Positions 8,071 to 15,897 are shown, counted from the stretch's first letter. The stretch is 53,540 nucleotides of DNA from Eubacteriales bacterium (GCA_030533415.1 JAUNJE010000015.1:1-53540), one strand, 5' to 3'. Numbers and translations are program-made. Notes: a model not told the origin generated them from the sequence alone.

Positions 8071-9027
8071 ATGAAGGGATTTGGAAAAACGTGTACAGCG
8101 GGCATTGCCATGCTTACGGCGGTTTTCCTGCTGCTTGCCGGCTGTGCATCCAACCGGGATGTGCCGGACGGCAAAGCCGAAGCGGAAATACAAACGGTTA
8201 CAGCCCTAGCGGAAAGCAGCACGGCGCCAGTGGAGAACGGCTCTGCCTTGTTCGAAACGGTTTTTGTTCCGGCAGCGGAGGGAAGCGCTTGGCTGCGTAT
8301 GGAGAAATTCAAGGCCGATGCGGAGCAATGCGGCTTCCGCTGCTTTGAGGAAGCAGGCGTGGTTATGGTGCTGAACCGTGAAAGCGCCGATGAGTACATC
8401 AGAGGAGAAATTACCTACGAAAATGGCAGTGCTGAGATTATGGCACTGGTGTATGGGATTACAAAAGACGAAGAATCCCGTGTGGTACAGGTGAAACTGG
8501 GCGGGGACATACCGGAGTATTATACCGGGGTAACGCTATACCGGGAGGGAACCCGGGTGAACACCATAGAGGATGTCAGGGCATATCTTACTGCGGAAGA
8601 ATTGCCCGGGGATAATACAAAGGAATGGAAGGCAAACGCCGGTACGCACCTAAGCTTGTTTGAGGAAATTTTTCTGCCGGCCGCGGACGGCTCCCAAGGG
8701 AATGATTGGGAGAAAATGAAGTCTGTCTTGACCGCACACGGATATTACTATTTTGAAAGCGAGGGACAGTTTTCTGTGGAGGACCAGGAAAATCCCGGAA
8801 GTTATATTTATGGGATGCTGACAACAGAAAACAATTATTGGGAGTTCGCGGAACTGGGATACTGTCTTGTCCTGCCGGAGGAAGAGCGTAATGTAAAGGT
8901 TGTATATTACACCAATAACCGCTGGGATCCGCAGTATTATGTGGCGGTGCCGCTGCTGGAGAACGGCACACCGGTGGAATCGGTGGAGGAAATGCGGGAA
9001 TATATTAAAACCGGTAAAATCAATTAA
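8071..9027 (+). CDS. lipoprotein with two tandem homologous domains
   Basis: A 318-residue predicted lipoprotein. A basic, hydrophobic signal ends in LLAGC (lipobox Cys at about residue 25), so it should be anchored on the outer face of the membrane. The mature part holds two related segments. Residues about 58-175 contain LFETVFVPAAEGSAW...MEKFKADAEQCGF...YTGVTLYREGTRVNTIEDVRAYL. Residues about 192-318 contain LFEEIFLPAADGSQG...WEKMKSVLTAHGY...YVAVPLLENGTPVESVEEMREYI. The aligned pattern points to an internal duplication. No enzymatic motif is recognised and no function is claimed. GAGAGG precedes the ATG, and pepT follows after 18 bases, probably in the same transcript. Confidence 0.8.
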   Translation: MKGFGKTCTAGIAMLTAVFLLLAGCASNRDVPDGKAEAEIQTVTALAESSTAPVENGSALFETVFVPAAEGSAWLRMEKFKADAEQCGFRCFEEAGVVMVLNRESADEYIRGEITYENGSAEIMALVYGITKDEESRVVQVKLGGDIPEYYTGVTLYREGTRVNTIEDVRAYLTAEELPGDNTKEWKANAGTHLSLFEEIFLPAADGSQGNDWEKMKSVLTAHGYYYFESEGQFSVEDQENPGSYIYGMLTTENNYWEFAELGYCLVLPEEERNVKVVYYTNNRWDPQYYVAVPLLENGTPVESVEEMREYIKTGKIN

Positions 9028-9045
9028 ATTTGGAGGAAAAACGCT

Positions 9046-10251
9046 GTGAAAACTGTAACCGGGCGCTTTTTGCGCTATGTGTCCTTTGACACCCAATCGG
9101 ATGAAACCTCCGAAACTTGCCCGTCCACTGCCAAGCAAAGAAACTTGGGTGCGGCGCTGGTGGAGGAAATGCGGGAAATGGGTATTTCCGATGCCCGCAT
9201 GGACGAAAACGGCTATGTCTACGGCACCGTTCCCGGAGATCCCGGCCTGCCCACCATCGGCCTCATCGCCCATATGGATACTTCTCCCGATGCTTCCGGG
9301 GCGGACATCAAGGCCAAAATCGTGGAATACCATGGCGGCGACGTCTGCCTGAATGAAGAGAAGGAAATTTTCCTGCGGGAGGAAGATTATCCCAGCCTGA
9401 AAAACCACTGCGGAAAGCATCTGATCGTCACCGACGGCACCACGCTGCTGGGGGCCGACGACAAGGCCGGTGTGGCGGAAATCATGACCGCCGCAGAGCG
9501 GCTGCTGAAAAACGGCGGAAAGCACGCCACCTTAAAAATCGGGTTTACACCGGATGAAGAGATCGGCCGGGGGGCTGACCGGTTCGACGTGAAGGGATTT
9601 GGCGCCGATTACGCCTATACCGCCGATGGCGGCCCTGTGGGGGAGATCGAGTACGAGAATTTTAACGCCGCATCGGCAAAGGTGGTGGTTCACGGGCTTA
9701 ACATCCATCCCGGTTCCGCCAAGGATAAAATGGTCAATTCCCAGCTGATCGCCATGGAGTTCCAGAGCCTGCTGCCGGTTCAGCAGCGTCCCGAATTTAC
9801 GGAAGGGTATGAAGGCTTCTTTCACCTGAACGGCGTGAAAGGCTGCGTGGAAAGGACGGAGCTGCGCTATATTATCCGGGACCATGACAGGGAAAAGTTC
9901 GAAGAAAAGAAAGCCGTTATGACCGCTGCCGCAGATTTTCTGAACCGCAAATATGGGCAGGGCAGGGTGGAACTGGCCATCCGGGACAGCTATTTCAACA
10001 TGAAGCAGTGCATCGCGCCCTGCATGTATGTGGTTGACCGGGCCAAGGAAGCCATGGCGGCTGTGGGCATGAATCCGGTAGAGGTGCCCATCCGGGGCGG
10101 CACCGACGGCGCGCGGCTGAGCTACATGGGACTGCCCTGTCCCAACCTGTGTACCGGCGGCGAAAATTACCATGGGCGGTTTGAGTTTATCCCCGTGGAG
10201 GATATGGAGCTGTGCGCGGACATGCTGGTGAAGATTCTGACGAATTTCTAA
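9046..10251 (+). CDS. pepT: peptidase T (tripeptidase)
   Basis: A cytoplasmic M20B zinc aminopeptidase that removes the N-terminal residue of tripeptides. The metal-binding and catalytic segments are all visible: AHMDTSPD (His/Asp), LLGADDKAG (bridging Asp), TPDEEIGRG (catalytic and metal Glu) and ENYHGRFEF (C-terminal His). The 401-residue length is normal for PepT. The start is GTG at 9046, with GGAGG 9 bases upstream; no ATG gives the conserved KTVTGRFLRYVSFDTQS start. It is followed by a hairpin terminator. Confidence 0.95.
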   Translation: MKTVTGRFLRYVSFDTQSDETSETCPSTAKQRNLGAALVEEMREMGISDARMDENGYVYGTVPGDPGLPTIGLIAHMDTSPDASGADIKAKIVEYHGGDVCLNEEKEIFLREEDYPSLKNHCGKHLIVTDGTTLLGADDKAGVAEIMTAAERLLKNGGKHATLKIGFTPDEEIGRGADRFDVKGFGADYAYTADGGPVGEIEYENFNAASAKVVVHGLNIHPGSAKDKMVNSQLIAMEFQSLLPVQQRPEFTEGYEGFFHLNGVKGCVERTELRYIIRDHDREKFEEKKAVMTAAADFLNRKYGQGRVELAIRDSYFNMKQCIAPCMYVVDRAKEAMAAVGMNPVEVPIRGGTDGARLSYMGLPCPNLCTGGENYHGRFEFIPVEDMELCADMLVKILTNF

Positions 10252-10304
10252 ACTGGGCTCCTTCCTTCAAGAGAAAATAATCTTTGCCGAAGGATACGCC
10301 GAAC

Positions 10305-10342
10305 AAGACCGGAATGCTGGGAAAGCCGCGTTCCGGTCTTTT
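10305..10342 (+). terminator. pepT terminator
   Basis: The 10-base arms AAGACCGGAA (10305-10314) and TTCCGGTCTT (10331-10340) are perfectly complementary and run into T residues. The loop between them is long. Confidence 0.6.
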
Positions 10343-10395
10343 GGATTGCCGGAGGGGTTTGAGCGGGGATAAGAAAATCTTAAAGACTGTTTTTA

Positions 10396-10424
10396 TTTAC
10401 TTTTGGAATATTCTATGGTAAACT
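10396..10424 (+). promoter_or_regulatory. promoter of the CapA-type gene
   Basis: TTTACT (10396-10401) and TAAACT (10419-10424) are separated by 17 bases, 31 bases before the ATG at 10456. The same -10 hexamer, TAAACT, is used at 52246. Confidence 0.5.
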
Positions 10425-10455
10425 GTAACAAAATGTAAGTTAAGAGAAGGGAAGA

Positions 10456-11904
10456 ATGAAAATGCCCGGAAAATTTGAAGCGCCCCGCAATGGCGGGAAC
10501 AGAAACCGGCGGCCGCCCAGGAGGAGAAGGCGCAGGCGGTTCAATCCGCTTTTTCTGGTGCCTGTAACGGTTGTTTTGATCGCGGTGGCGCTGCTGCTGA
10601 CCATGTGCGGGAAAAAGGACGGCGGTGATTCCGGCGGAAAGACACAGGAAAACCAGCCCGGACAGGCGACCGGGGAAACGGTGGAAACCACCCAGCCGCC
10701 ATCCGTAGTTGCCACGGCTTCCATCGCTGCCCAGGGGGATCTGCTGATGCACTCCTACCTGTTTACAAGCAACCCCAAATATCCGGCGGCCGCCTACATC
10801 GAGGAAGGAGTCTATAATTTTGACTCCATTTTCCGCTATGTTTCGTCCTATGTTTCCGGCGCGGATTACGCGGTAGCCAATCTGGAGACGACCTTCGGCA
10901 ACAATACTTCTTATTCCGGAAATCCCCTGTTCAATTGCCCCGACGCGCTGGCGGATTCCGTTTCCGCCGCCGGATACGATATGCTGCTCACCGCCAACAA
11001 TCACTGCGTGGATACCGGCGCGTCCGGGATCAAGCGCACCCTGGAGCAGGTCCGAAGCCGAAACCTGGCTACCCTGGGCACCCAGCTGGACGATACGGAA
11101 AAGAAATATACCGTGGTGGACGTAAACGGCATTCGGCTGGGCATGCTCTGCTATACCTATGCCGGCGGGCTGGAATCCGATGGAAGCCCCAATTTCAATT
11201 TGAATGAAAGCACAATTTTGCGGGAGCCGGGGCTTGTCAATTACTTTACGGAGAATAAGCTGGACCAGTTTTATTCCGAGGTGCAGACGCATCTTGACAA
11301 TATGCGCGCGGAGGGAGCGGAGGCCATCATCCTGTACATTCACTGGGGTACCGAGTACGCCCTGGCGGAGAACGCCACCCAGCGCAGCATCGCCCAGAAG
11401 ATGTGCGACCTGGGCATCGACGTGATCGTTGGCGGGCATCCCCACGTGGTGCAGCCTATGGATCTTCTGACCAGCACCACCGACCCGGAGCACAAAACCG
11501 TGTGCATCTATTCCCTGGGCAACGCGGTATCCAACCAGCGCAAGGAGGAAATGCTAGAATCCTGCCCCACCGGCCACACCGAGGACGGTGCGCTCTTCCA
11601 GGTCACCTTTGAAAAGTATTCCGACGGTACCGTGGCCGTTACGGAGACGGATGTGCTGCCCACCTGGGTGAACAAGTTCACCAACGGTGACGGCAAGGTG
11701 GAATATAACATCCTGCCGCTGAACCAGGAGACGAAGGACCAGTGGAAAACGCTGTATAACCTGACGGATTCCCAATATGCCGAAGCCTTGAGTTCTTATG
11801 ACCGCACCATGAGCATCATTGGCACCGGCCTGACCAAGTGCCAGGCCTATCTGGCCCAGCGGGCACAGGGGGGCCTCTCTCAGGACGAGCTGTTGGCCGC
11901 GTAA
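10456..11904 (+). CDS. CapA-type membrane-anchored metallophosphoesterase-fold protein
   Basis: Belongs to the CapA (PgsA/PGA-cap) family, a metallophosphoesterase-like fold linked to poly-gamma-glutamate or other surface polymers. Residues 1-30 are strongly basic (RRPPRRRRRRR), followed by one transmembrane helix at about 33-50. A low-complexity Gly/Thr/Gln linker follows, then the catalytic domain. Family motifs are AAQGDLLMH, YAVANLETTFG, LLTANNHCVDTG, IHWGTEYA and VIVGGHPHVVQPMD. The domain therefore faces outward. No capB or capC is nearby, so poly-gamma-glutamate synthesis is not implied. Two ATG codons (10456 and 10462) follow GAAGGG; either could start it. Confidence 0.88.
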   Translation: MKMPGKFEAPRNGGNRNRRPPRRRRRRRFNPLFLVPVTVVLIAVALLLTMCGKKDGGDSGGKTQENQPGQATGETVETTQPPSVVATASIAAQGDLLMHSYLFTSNPKYPAAAYIEEGVYNFDSIFRYVSSYVSGADYAVANLETTFGNNTSYSGNPLFNCPDALADSVSAAGYDMLLTANNHCVDTGASGIKRTLEQVRSRNLATLGTQLDDTEKKYTVVDVNGIRLGMLCYTYAGGLESDGSPNFNLNESTILREPGLVNYFTENKLDQFYSEVQTHLDNMRAEGAEAIILYIHWGTEYALAENATQRSIAQKMCDLGIDVIVGGHPHVVQPMDLLTSTTDPEHKTVCIYSLGNAVSNQRKEEMLESCPTGHTEDGALFQVTFEKYSDGTVAVTETDVLPTWVNKFTNGDGKVEYNILPLNQETKDQWKTLYNLTDSQYAEALSSYDRTMSIIGTGLTKCQAYLAQRAQGGLSQDELLAA

Positions 11905-11971
11905 ATTGGTACCTGCTCACATGAAAATAAGGAGTTGCAGCAAAAGTCCTTTGCAAAAAAGCGAAAAAATT

Positions 11972-11996
11972 CCCGGAACGGTTATGCCGTTCCGGG
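11972..11996. terminator. bidirectional intrinsic terminator
   Basis: A perfect 10-base GC-rich stem with a TTATG loop lies between the converging CapA-type gene and the small acidic protein gene. On the plus strand TATTTCTTTT follows it. On the minus strand a run of T (from the A-rich 11961-11970) follows it. Confidence 0.8.
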
Positions 11997-12013
11997 CGTA
12001 TTTCTTTTGGGGA

Positions 12014-12325
12014 TTATTCGGCAAAGTCGGTTTCCTCGGCAACAGGCTCATTCTCAGCCACGACGACCTCGGGAACTGGCTCCTCAGCAGGCTCCTCGGC
12101 AGCGGGGGCCTCCTCGGCTGCGGGAACTTCCTCTGCGGGAGTTTCCCCAGCGGGAACTTCCTCTACGGTCTCGGCTTTCTCACAGCCGGGGCACTTGGGC
12201 AGGCATGCCAGGGTCTTCTTTGCCCAGGCCACGATCTGCTCACCATAGGTGGCAACAATGTAGATGGCGCCGGCAACGGTAGCCAAAGCGGTCAGGACCT
12301 TCAGGACAGCGTTCAGGGTTTTCAT
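12014..12325 (-). CDS. small single-pass membrane protein with acidic Pro/Ala/Glu tail
   Basis: A 103-residue protein of no recognised family. Residues about 4-28 form one hydrophobic helix (LNAVLKVLTALATVAGAIYIVATYG). A short amphipathic stretch and the Cys cluster CLPKCPGC come next. The tail of about 50 residues is built almost only of Glu, Ala, Pro and Val. The ATG at 12325 has GGAGG 8 bases upstream; an upstream in-frame ATG at 12340 overlaps that site. The Cys motif could bind a metal, but this is not shown. The repeated Glu-Ala-Pro codons are locally repetitive DNA. It ends at a bidirectional terminator. Confidence 0.75.
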   Translation of the reverse strand: MKTLNAVLKVLTALATVAGAIYIVATYGEQIVAWAKKTLACLPKCPGCEKAETVEEVPAGETPAEEVPAAEEAPAAEEPAEEPVPEVVVAENEPVAEETDFAE

Positions 12326-12434
12326 GAGATCAACCTCCAAATTTTACTTTCGTCTATTGTAGTATAACCAATGGGTGGGAAAAAAGCAATGGACATTTTA
12401 AGAATTTTGGTAAAAAAGGAAAATTATACTGATA

Positions 12435-12647
12435 ATGCGAATCGAGAGTTAAATTGTTTGAAAAAAAACGGGAAAACACACCAGTTGTCATCCTGAGCGG
12501 GCGGAGCGAGTCGAAGGATCTTGGCACTTAAGTTACGTACCAAGAAAAAGCAAATGCGAAGATCCTTCGACTCCGCCGCCTTTGGCGGCGCCCCTCAGGA
12601 TAACAGCCGTTCAGAATGCTTTCACTGTTTCAACTCTTGATTCACAT
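12435..12647 (+). mobile_element. MITE-like element, copy A
   Basis: A 213-bp non-coding element, nearly identical (about a dozen differences) to the element at 15128-15339, which lies in the opposite orientation. The ends are imperfect inverted repeats that begin ATGCGAATC and, on the other strand, ATGTGAATCAAGAGTT. The interior is a long imperfect palindrome containing GTCATCCTGAG and CTCAGGAT arms. It is bounded on both sides by the 5-bp direct repeat TGATA (12430-12434 and 12648-12652), a target-site duplication. It lies 8 bases beyond the birA stop codon. There is no internal gene, so it would need a transposase supplied in trans. Confidence 0.85.
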
Positions 12648-12660
12648 TGATATTTCATTA

Positions 12661-13458
12661 TTACAGGTAGCCGTACATGCCCCGGACGCTGACTTCGCCG
12701 GAATTCACCGCTTCCACGCTGCCATCGGCGAAGGCGACCACCAGTGCGCCGTTATCATCCACATCCAAGGCCCTGCCATGGCGGACCTGGTCTCCCCGCA
12801 GCAGGGAAATTTCCCTTCCGATGGTGATGCAGTCCCGGCGGTATTGGGCAAGCATTGCATCCTTCTTCGTCAGCAGGGCCGCATCCATCTTTTCCAGGGC
12901 TTCCATCATGGCCGCGGCCACCTTGGCCCGGGAGATCTCCTGCCCGGAAGCCATGGCCAGGGATCCGGCGATTTCCCGAATCTCCGGGGCGAAATCGTCC
13001 TCCCGCTGGCAGCAGTTGATGCCGATGCCGATGATGGCGAAATCCACCTTCCCCTGGGATGTCAGCCCCAGTTCCGTCAGGATGCCCCCCAGCTTTTTCC
13101 GGCCATATACCAGATCGTTTGTCCACTTGATGCCGGGGCGGAAGCCCGCCGCCTGCTCCACGGCGCCGCACATGGCAATGGCGGTGGCGCAGGTCAGGTG
13201 CATCAGCTCCCCGGGGGCGCAGTCCGGACGAAGAAGGATGCTCAGGTAGATCCCCATGCCCGCAGGGGAGAGAAAGGTCCTGCCCCGGCGGCCATGGCCG
13301 CCGGTCTGGCGGTCGGCAATGAGTACCGTGCCGTGGGGCGCCCCCTGGGCGGCCAGCTGCTTCAAGCGGTCATTGGTGGAATCCACCTCCAAAAAGCATT
13401 GGAGCTGTTCCTTCCAGGGGTACCCGGGAGACAAGCAAGTAAGGATCTGCTCTTTCAT
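12661..13458 (-). CDS. birA: biotin--[acetyl-CoA-carboxylase] ligase (monofunctional)
   Basis: Activates biotin with ATP and attaches it to a lysine of biotin-carrier proteins. The 265-residue protein holds the catalytic and C-terminal SH3-like domains only. Signatures are EVDSTNDRLK, GGHGRRGRTFLSPAGMGIYLS (the biotinyl-AMP loop, where GRGRRGR is usual) and KWTNDL (KWPNDL in most homologues). The N-terminal DNA-binding domain of bifunctional BirA is missing, so it should not act as a repressor. It starts 2 bases after the stop of the upstream membrane acyltransferase-like gene, implying cotranscription. MITE copy A ends just past its stop codon. Confidence 0.93.
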   Translation of the reverse strand: MKEQILTCLSPGYPWKEQLQCFLEVDSTNDRLKQLAAQGAPHGTVLIADRQTGGHGRRGRTFLSPAGMGIYLSILLRPDCAPGELMHLTCATAIAMCGAVEQAAGFRPGIKWTNDLVYGRKKLGGILTELGLTSQGKVDFAIIGIGINCCQREDDFAPEIREIAGSLAMASGQEISRAKVAAAMMEALEKMDAALLTKKDAMLAQYRRDCITIGREISLLRGDQVRHGRALDVDDNGALVVAFADGSVEAVNSGEVSVRGMYGYL

Positions 13459-13460
13459 AC

Positions 13461-14879
13461 TCAGTCAATGTCACGCAGGACTTCGTCGGGAGGACGGTCC
13501 AGAATTTCGGGATGCTGCAAAATGCGCTTATAGTGTTTGAAAAAGGCAGCGTAGTAGAAGCCGTCCACGATGCGCTCGTCCATCGTGAACTTCACGTCCA
13601 CATACTTGCGCTGCACCACGGTGCCGTCCTCCAGCACCTCATTGGCCCGCCGCTTCATGCCGAAGGAGCCGAACACAGGCAGGTTGCCGAAGTCATAGAG
13701 GTGGTGGTAAATGGGCGGAATGCCCAGGCTGCCCATGGAGGTGAAGAACAGGGAGCCGTGGAAGGGGCTGACCTCCAGCAGGAACTTGGGCAGAAGGCCG
13801 AAGTAATCCAAAAGCTTCAGCAGCCAAACCACGAATTTCAGAAACACGCCGGGGATCAGGGTGAAAATGCCCGCGGTATTGTCAAAGCTGGAGTCCAGGG
13901 GGGTGTTTTTCACGTTGTCCACTATGGCCTGGTACTTGTAGTATACGTCGGCGGCGGTATCCCTGGGGGTCAGGTGCACCTTGATGACGGTATCGGGAGA
14001 ATCGGAACTCATCTCCTTTTTGATGGTCATACAGTACTGGATGTCCTCTCCCCGGGAGTAGACCTTCTGGCCGGCGACAAAACGGTTCAGGCCGGGATAC
14101 TTGCACAGGCACCGGCAGTAGCAGGCCAGCAGCACATGGGTGATGCCGAAATTGGTCAGGCCCTCCCGGCGCTTCTGGCGGATGTAGCGGTCCACATGGC
14201 TGATCTCCAGGGATTCCTCAAAATAGTTGGTGGAGGTATTCCGGGTGACCATGATGTAAGGGGATACCTGGGACATGGGAGGCAGCGACCGGAGCCGTCG
14301 GCCGTCAGAGCGGTCCCCCCAGGTGGGGTGATATTCCCCCAGCGGATGGATCCGTACGGCAAACACCATCAAAAGGACGCCACCCAGCATCAGAATATCG
14401 GCAAGATACAGCTTCAGTGTGTCCAGATTGCCGCTCAACAGGGTGCTCCGGCAGCAGTACAGGATGAAAAGCAGCGGAATGCCCACAACGGGCAGCAGCA
14501 GCAAAACGGCGTGCGCACGGTGGCCCGCGGTAATATCGGTGTAGAGGGAAGCGAAGAACACCAGCGCGATCCAGAACAGCCAGATGATCAATTTGCTTGC
14601 AACGTTTGTGGAGATCCAAAGGCCGGCGTAAAGGGCCATTAGCCATACGGGGATGGCGGTTTTGTAGAAAAGCTCCTCGCCGCTCAGGAGGGCGATCAGC
14701 GCATACAGTGCGGTAGCCGCGATTGGCAGGACGATTTGGCTCCACACGTACAGCGAATCCCCGGACCCTTTCAAACCGGAGAACGCAATGCGGGCCACTG
14801 CCGAAACCACCATGCACAGCGCCATCAGCCAGGTCAGCGCGTTTTTGCGGCTGACATAAAGATGAATTCTATTTTTCAT
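13461..14879 (-). CDS. membrane protein fused to a 2-oxoacid dehydrogenase E2 (CAT-like) acyltransferase domain
   Basis: A 472-residue protein with two parts. Residues about 12-205 hold some six hydrophobic segments. From about residue 230 the sequence resembles the catalytic domain of 2-oxoacid dehydrogenase E2 acyltransferases (chloramphenicol acetyltransferase fold). It shows SQVSPYIMVTRNTSTNYF, THVLLACYCRCLCKYPGLN, SLFFTSMGSLG and a C-terminal MDERIVDGFYYAAFF. In true E2 enzymes that last motif is DHRxVDG; here the catalytic His is Glu (about residue 435). There is no lipoyl domain and no E1 or E3 gene nearby. The ATG at 14879 lies only 8 bases after a consensus -10, so the message may be leaderless. 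It is followed by birA after 2 bases. The substrate is unknown. Confidence 0.75.
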   Translation of the reverse strand: MKNRIHLYVSRKNALTWLMALCMVVSAVARIAFSGLKGSGDSLYVWSQIVLPIAATALYALIALLSGEELFYKTAIPVWLMALYAGLWISTNVASKLIIWLFWIALVFFASLYTDITAGHRAHAVLLLLPVVGIPLLFILYCCRSTLLSGNLDTLKLYLADILMLGGVLLMVFAVRIHPLGEYHPTWGDRSDGRRLRSLPPMSQVSPYIMVTRNTSTNYFEESLEISHVDRYIRQKRREGLTNFGITHVLLACYCRCLCKYPGLNRFVAGQKVYSRGEDIQYCMTIKKEMSSDSPDTVIKVHLTPRDTAADVYYKYQAIVDNVKNTPLDSSFDNTAGIFTLIPGVFLKFVVWLLKLLDYFGLLPKFLLEVSPFHGSLFFTSMGSLGIPPIYHHLYDFGNLPVFGSFGMKRRANEVLEDGTVVQRKYVDVKFTMDERIVDGFYYAAFFKHYKRILQHPEILDRPPDEVLRDID

Positions 14880-14887
14880 ACAGAGAT

Positions 14888-14916
14888 AGTATATCAAATT
14901 CCCGCATATTTGGCAA
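14888..14916 (-). promoter_or_regulatory. promoter placing the start codon at +1 (leaderless)
   Basis: On the minus strand TTGCCA (14916-14911), a 17-base spacer and TATACT (14893-14888) are followed after 8 bases by the ATG at 14879. Transcription from this promoter would begin within one or two bases of the ATG. No Shine-Dalgarno is visible. Confidence 0.6.
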
Positions 14917-15055
14917 TAAGAAAAGCAGGCCTTTTGCCCGCTTTTTTGGAAGATTGTCGAAAAAAGAAGTTGAGAAATACAACAAAGTCCTGGGGATAAT
15001 GGTATCATGCCGAAATATGGTCTGATGTCTGCCGGCTGAACGCAGCAGAATAAAA

Positions 15056-15626
15056 TTGCAGCGCACCAAAGCCTCCCTTGTGCAAAGGGTAAGCGAAGCG
15101 CTCAGAAACTTTTACTGCATTCTTCTAATGTGAATCAAGAGTTGAAACAGGGAAAGTATTCTGAACGGCTGTCATCCTGAGGGTCGCCGCCAAAGGCGGC
15201 GGAGCCGAAGGATCTTCGCGTTTGCTTTTTCTTGGTACGTAACTTAAGTGCCAAGATCCTTCGGCTCGCTCCGCTCGCTCAGGATGACAACTGGTGTATT
15301 TTCCCGTTTTTTCCAAACAATTTAACTCTTGATCCGCATTTCTACTATAACAAAATCGGACAGCCTTTGCGCGGGGGTGCCTTGGGCGTTCCCGCACCAG
15401 TACAATCAATGTTCCCGGTTGATTTGTTCGTCCTTGACAGGCAGCTACGGCGGGGCGGCGGGGGTTTCCAAAGGGGGCGCGTTTGCACCTAGCGCCCCTT
15501 TGGTCGGCTTCTTTCCGTCCCTTTCTTGCCGAAACAAGAAAGGGACATCCCCGTCTCCTTGAGAAGACAACCAAAACGTACAATTTACCGAATTTCAGCG
15601 CTCCCAAAGCCCCCTTGTACGTTGTA
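15056..15626 (-). repeat. 353-bp structured repeat, copy 1, interrupted by a MITE
   Basis: Read on the minus strand, this region matches 48334-48686 end to end at roughly 85-90 percent by eye, once the MITE (15128-15339) and one 5-bp duplication are removed. A 93-base core (15454-15546) is identical to 48414-48506. The core folds into two hairpins: GTCCCTTTCTTG pairs with its exact complement, and CCAAAGGGGCGC pairs with GCGCCCCCTTTGG. Both ends carry a related sequence of the form CAAGGGRGGCYTKGGTGCGC in direct orientation. No transposase or convincing gene lies inside. It covers the 5' side of the small ORF at 15682. Confidence 0.85.
15128..15339 (-). mobile_element. MITE-like element, copy B
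   Basis: The 212-bp inverted counterpart of copy A. It is bounded by perfect 5-bp direct repeats TTCTA (15123-15127 and 15340-15344), which read TAGAA on the element's own strand. It is inserted in the 353-bp repeat. The uninterrupted copy of that repeat has a single TAGAA (48616-48620) at exactly the corresponding point, flanked by the same bases on each side. This full-site/empty-site pair defines the element ends (ATGCGGATC...GATTCACAT) to the base. Confidence 0.9.
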
Positions 15627-15681
15627 CACGCCCGAGGGAACGGCAATTCGCGGTCATGAAGATTTTGATTCCCTGCCGGAA

Positions 15682-15897
15682 ATGCTGTGCCGTTATTACA
15701 CGGAGTTCTACCCCGCGGAAAACGAATCCATCAGCGAAGCGTATGCGTCCATTCTGCCCCGGATCCAACCGCTTTCCCATAAGCGGGAGAGAAGACTGCT
15801 TTTTATCATTGGTCAGCTGTGCCAGGAGCATGAACGGGCGGCCTTTCAAGAGGGGGTCCGTGTCGGCGCGCAGCTGACGATGGAGCTTGCGGAATGA
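15682..15897 (+). CDS. short ORF resembling DUF6809, 5' end uncertain
   Basis: The last 71 codons of an open frame (MLCRYYTEFYPAENES...) look protein-like. The ending LFIIGQLCQEHERAAFQEGVRVGAQLTMELAE resembles the C-terminus of small DUF6809-type proteins in clostridia. The frame continues upstream but enters the 353-bp repeat at 15626, and no start has a good ribosome-binding site. It may therefore be a gene whose 5' end was replaced when the repeat arrived. The ATG at 15682 is only the most conservative start. Confidence 0.4.
   Translation: MLCRYYTEFYPAENESISEAYASILPRIQPLSHKRERRLLFIIGQLCQEHERAAFQEGVRVGAQLTMELAE

Noticed and set aside
15125-15646. Open frame through repeat copy 1 (and 48353-48700 through copy 2) with partly shared translation
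   Set aside because: The frame stays open in both copies, but there is no start with a ribosome-binding site. The invariant part is explained by hairpins, and differences elsewhere change the residues freely.
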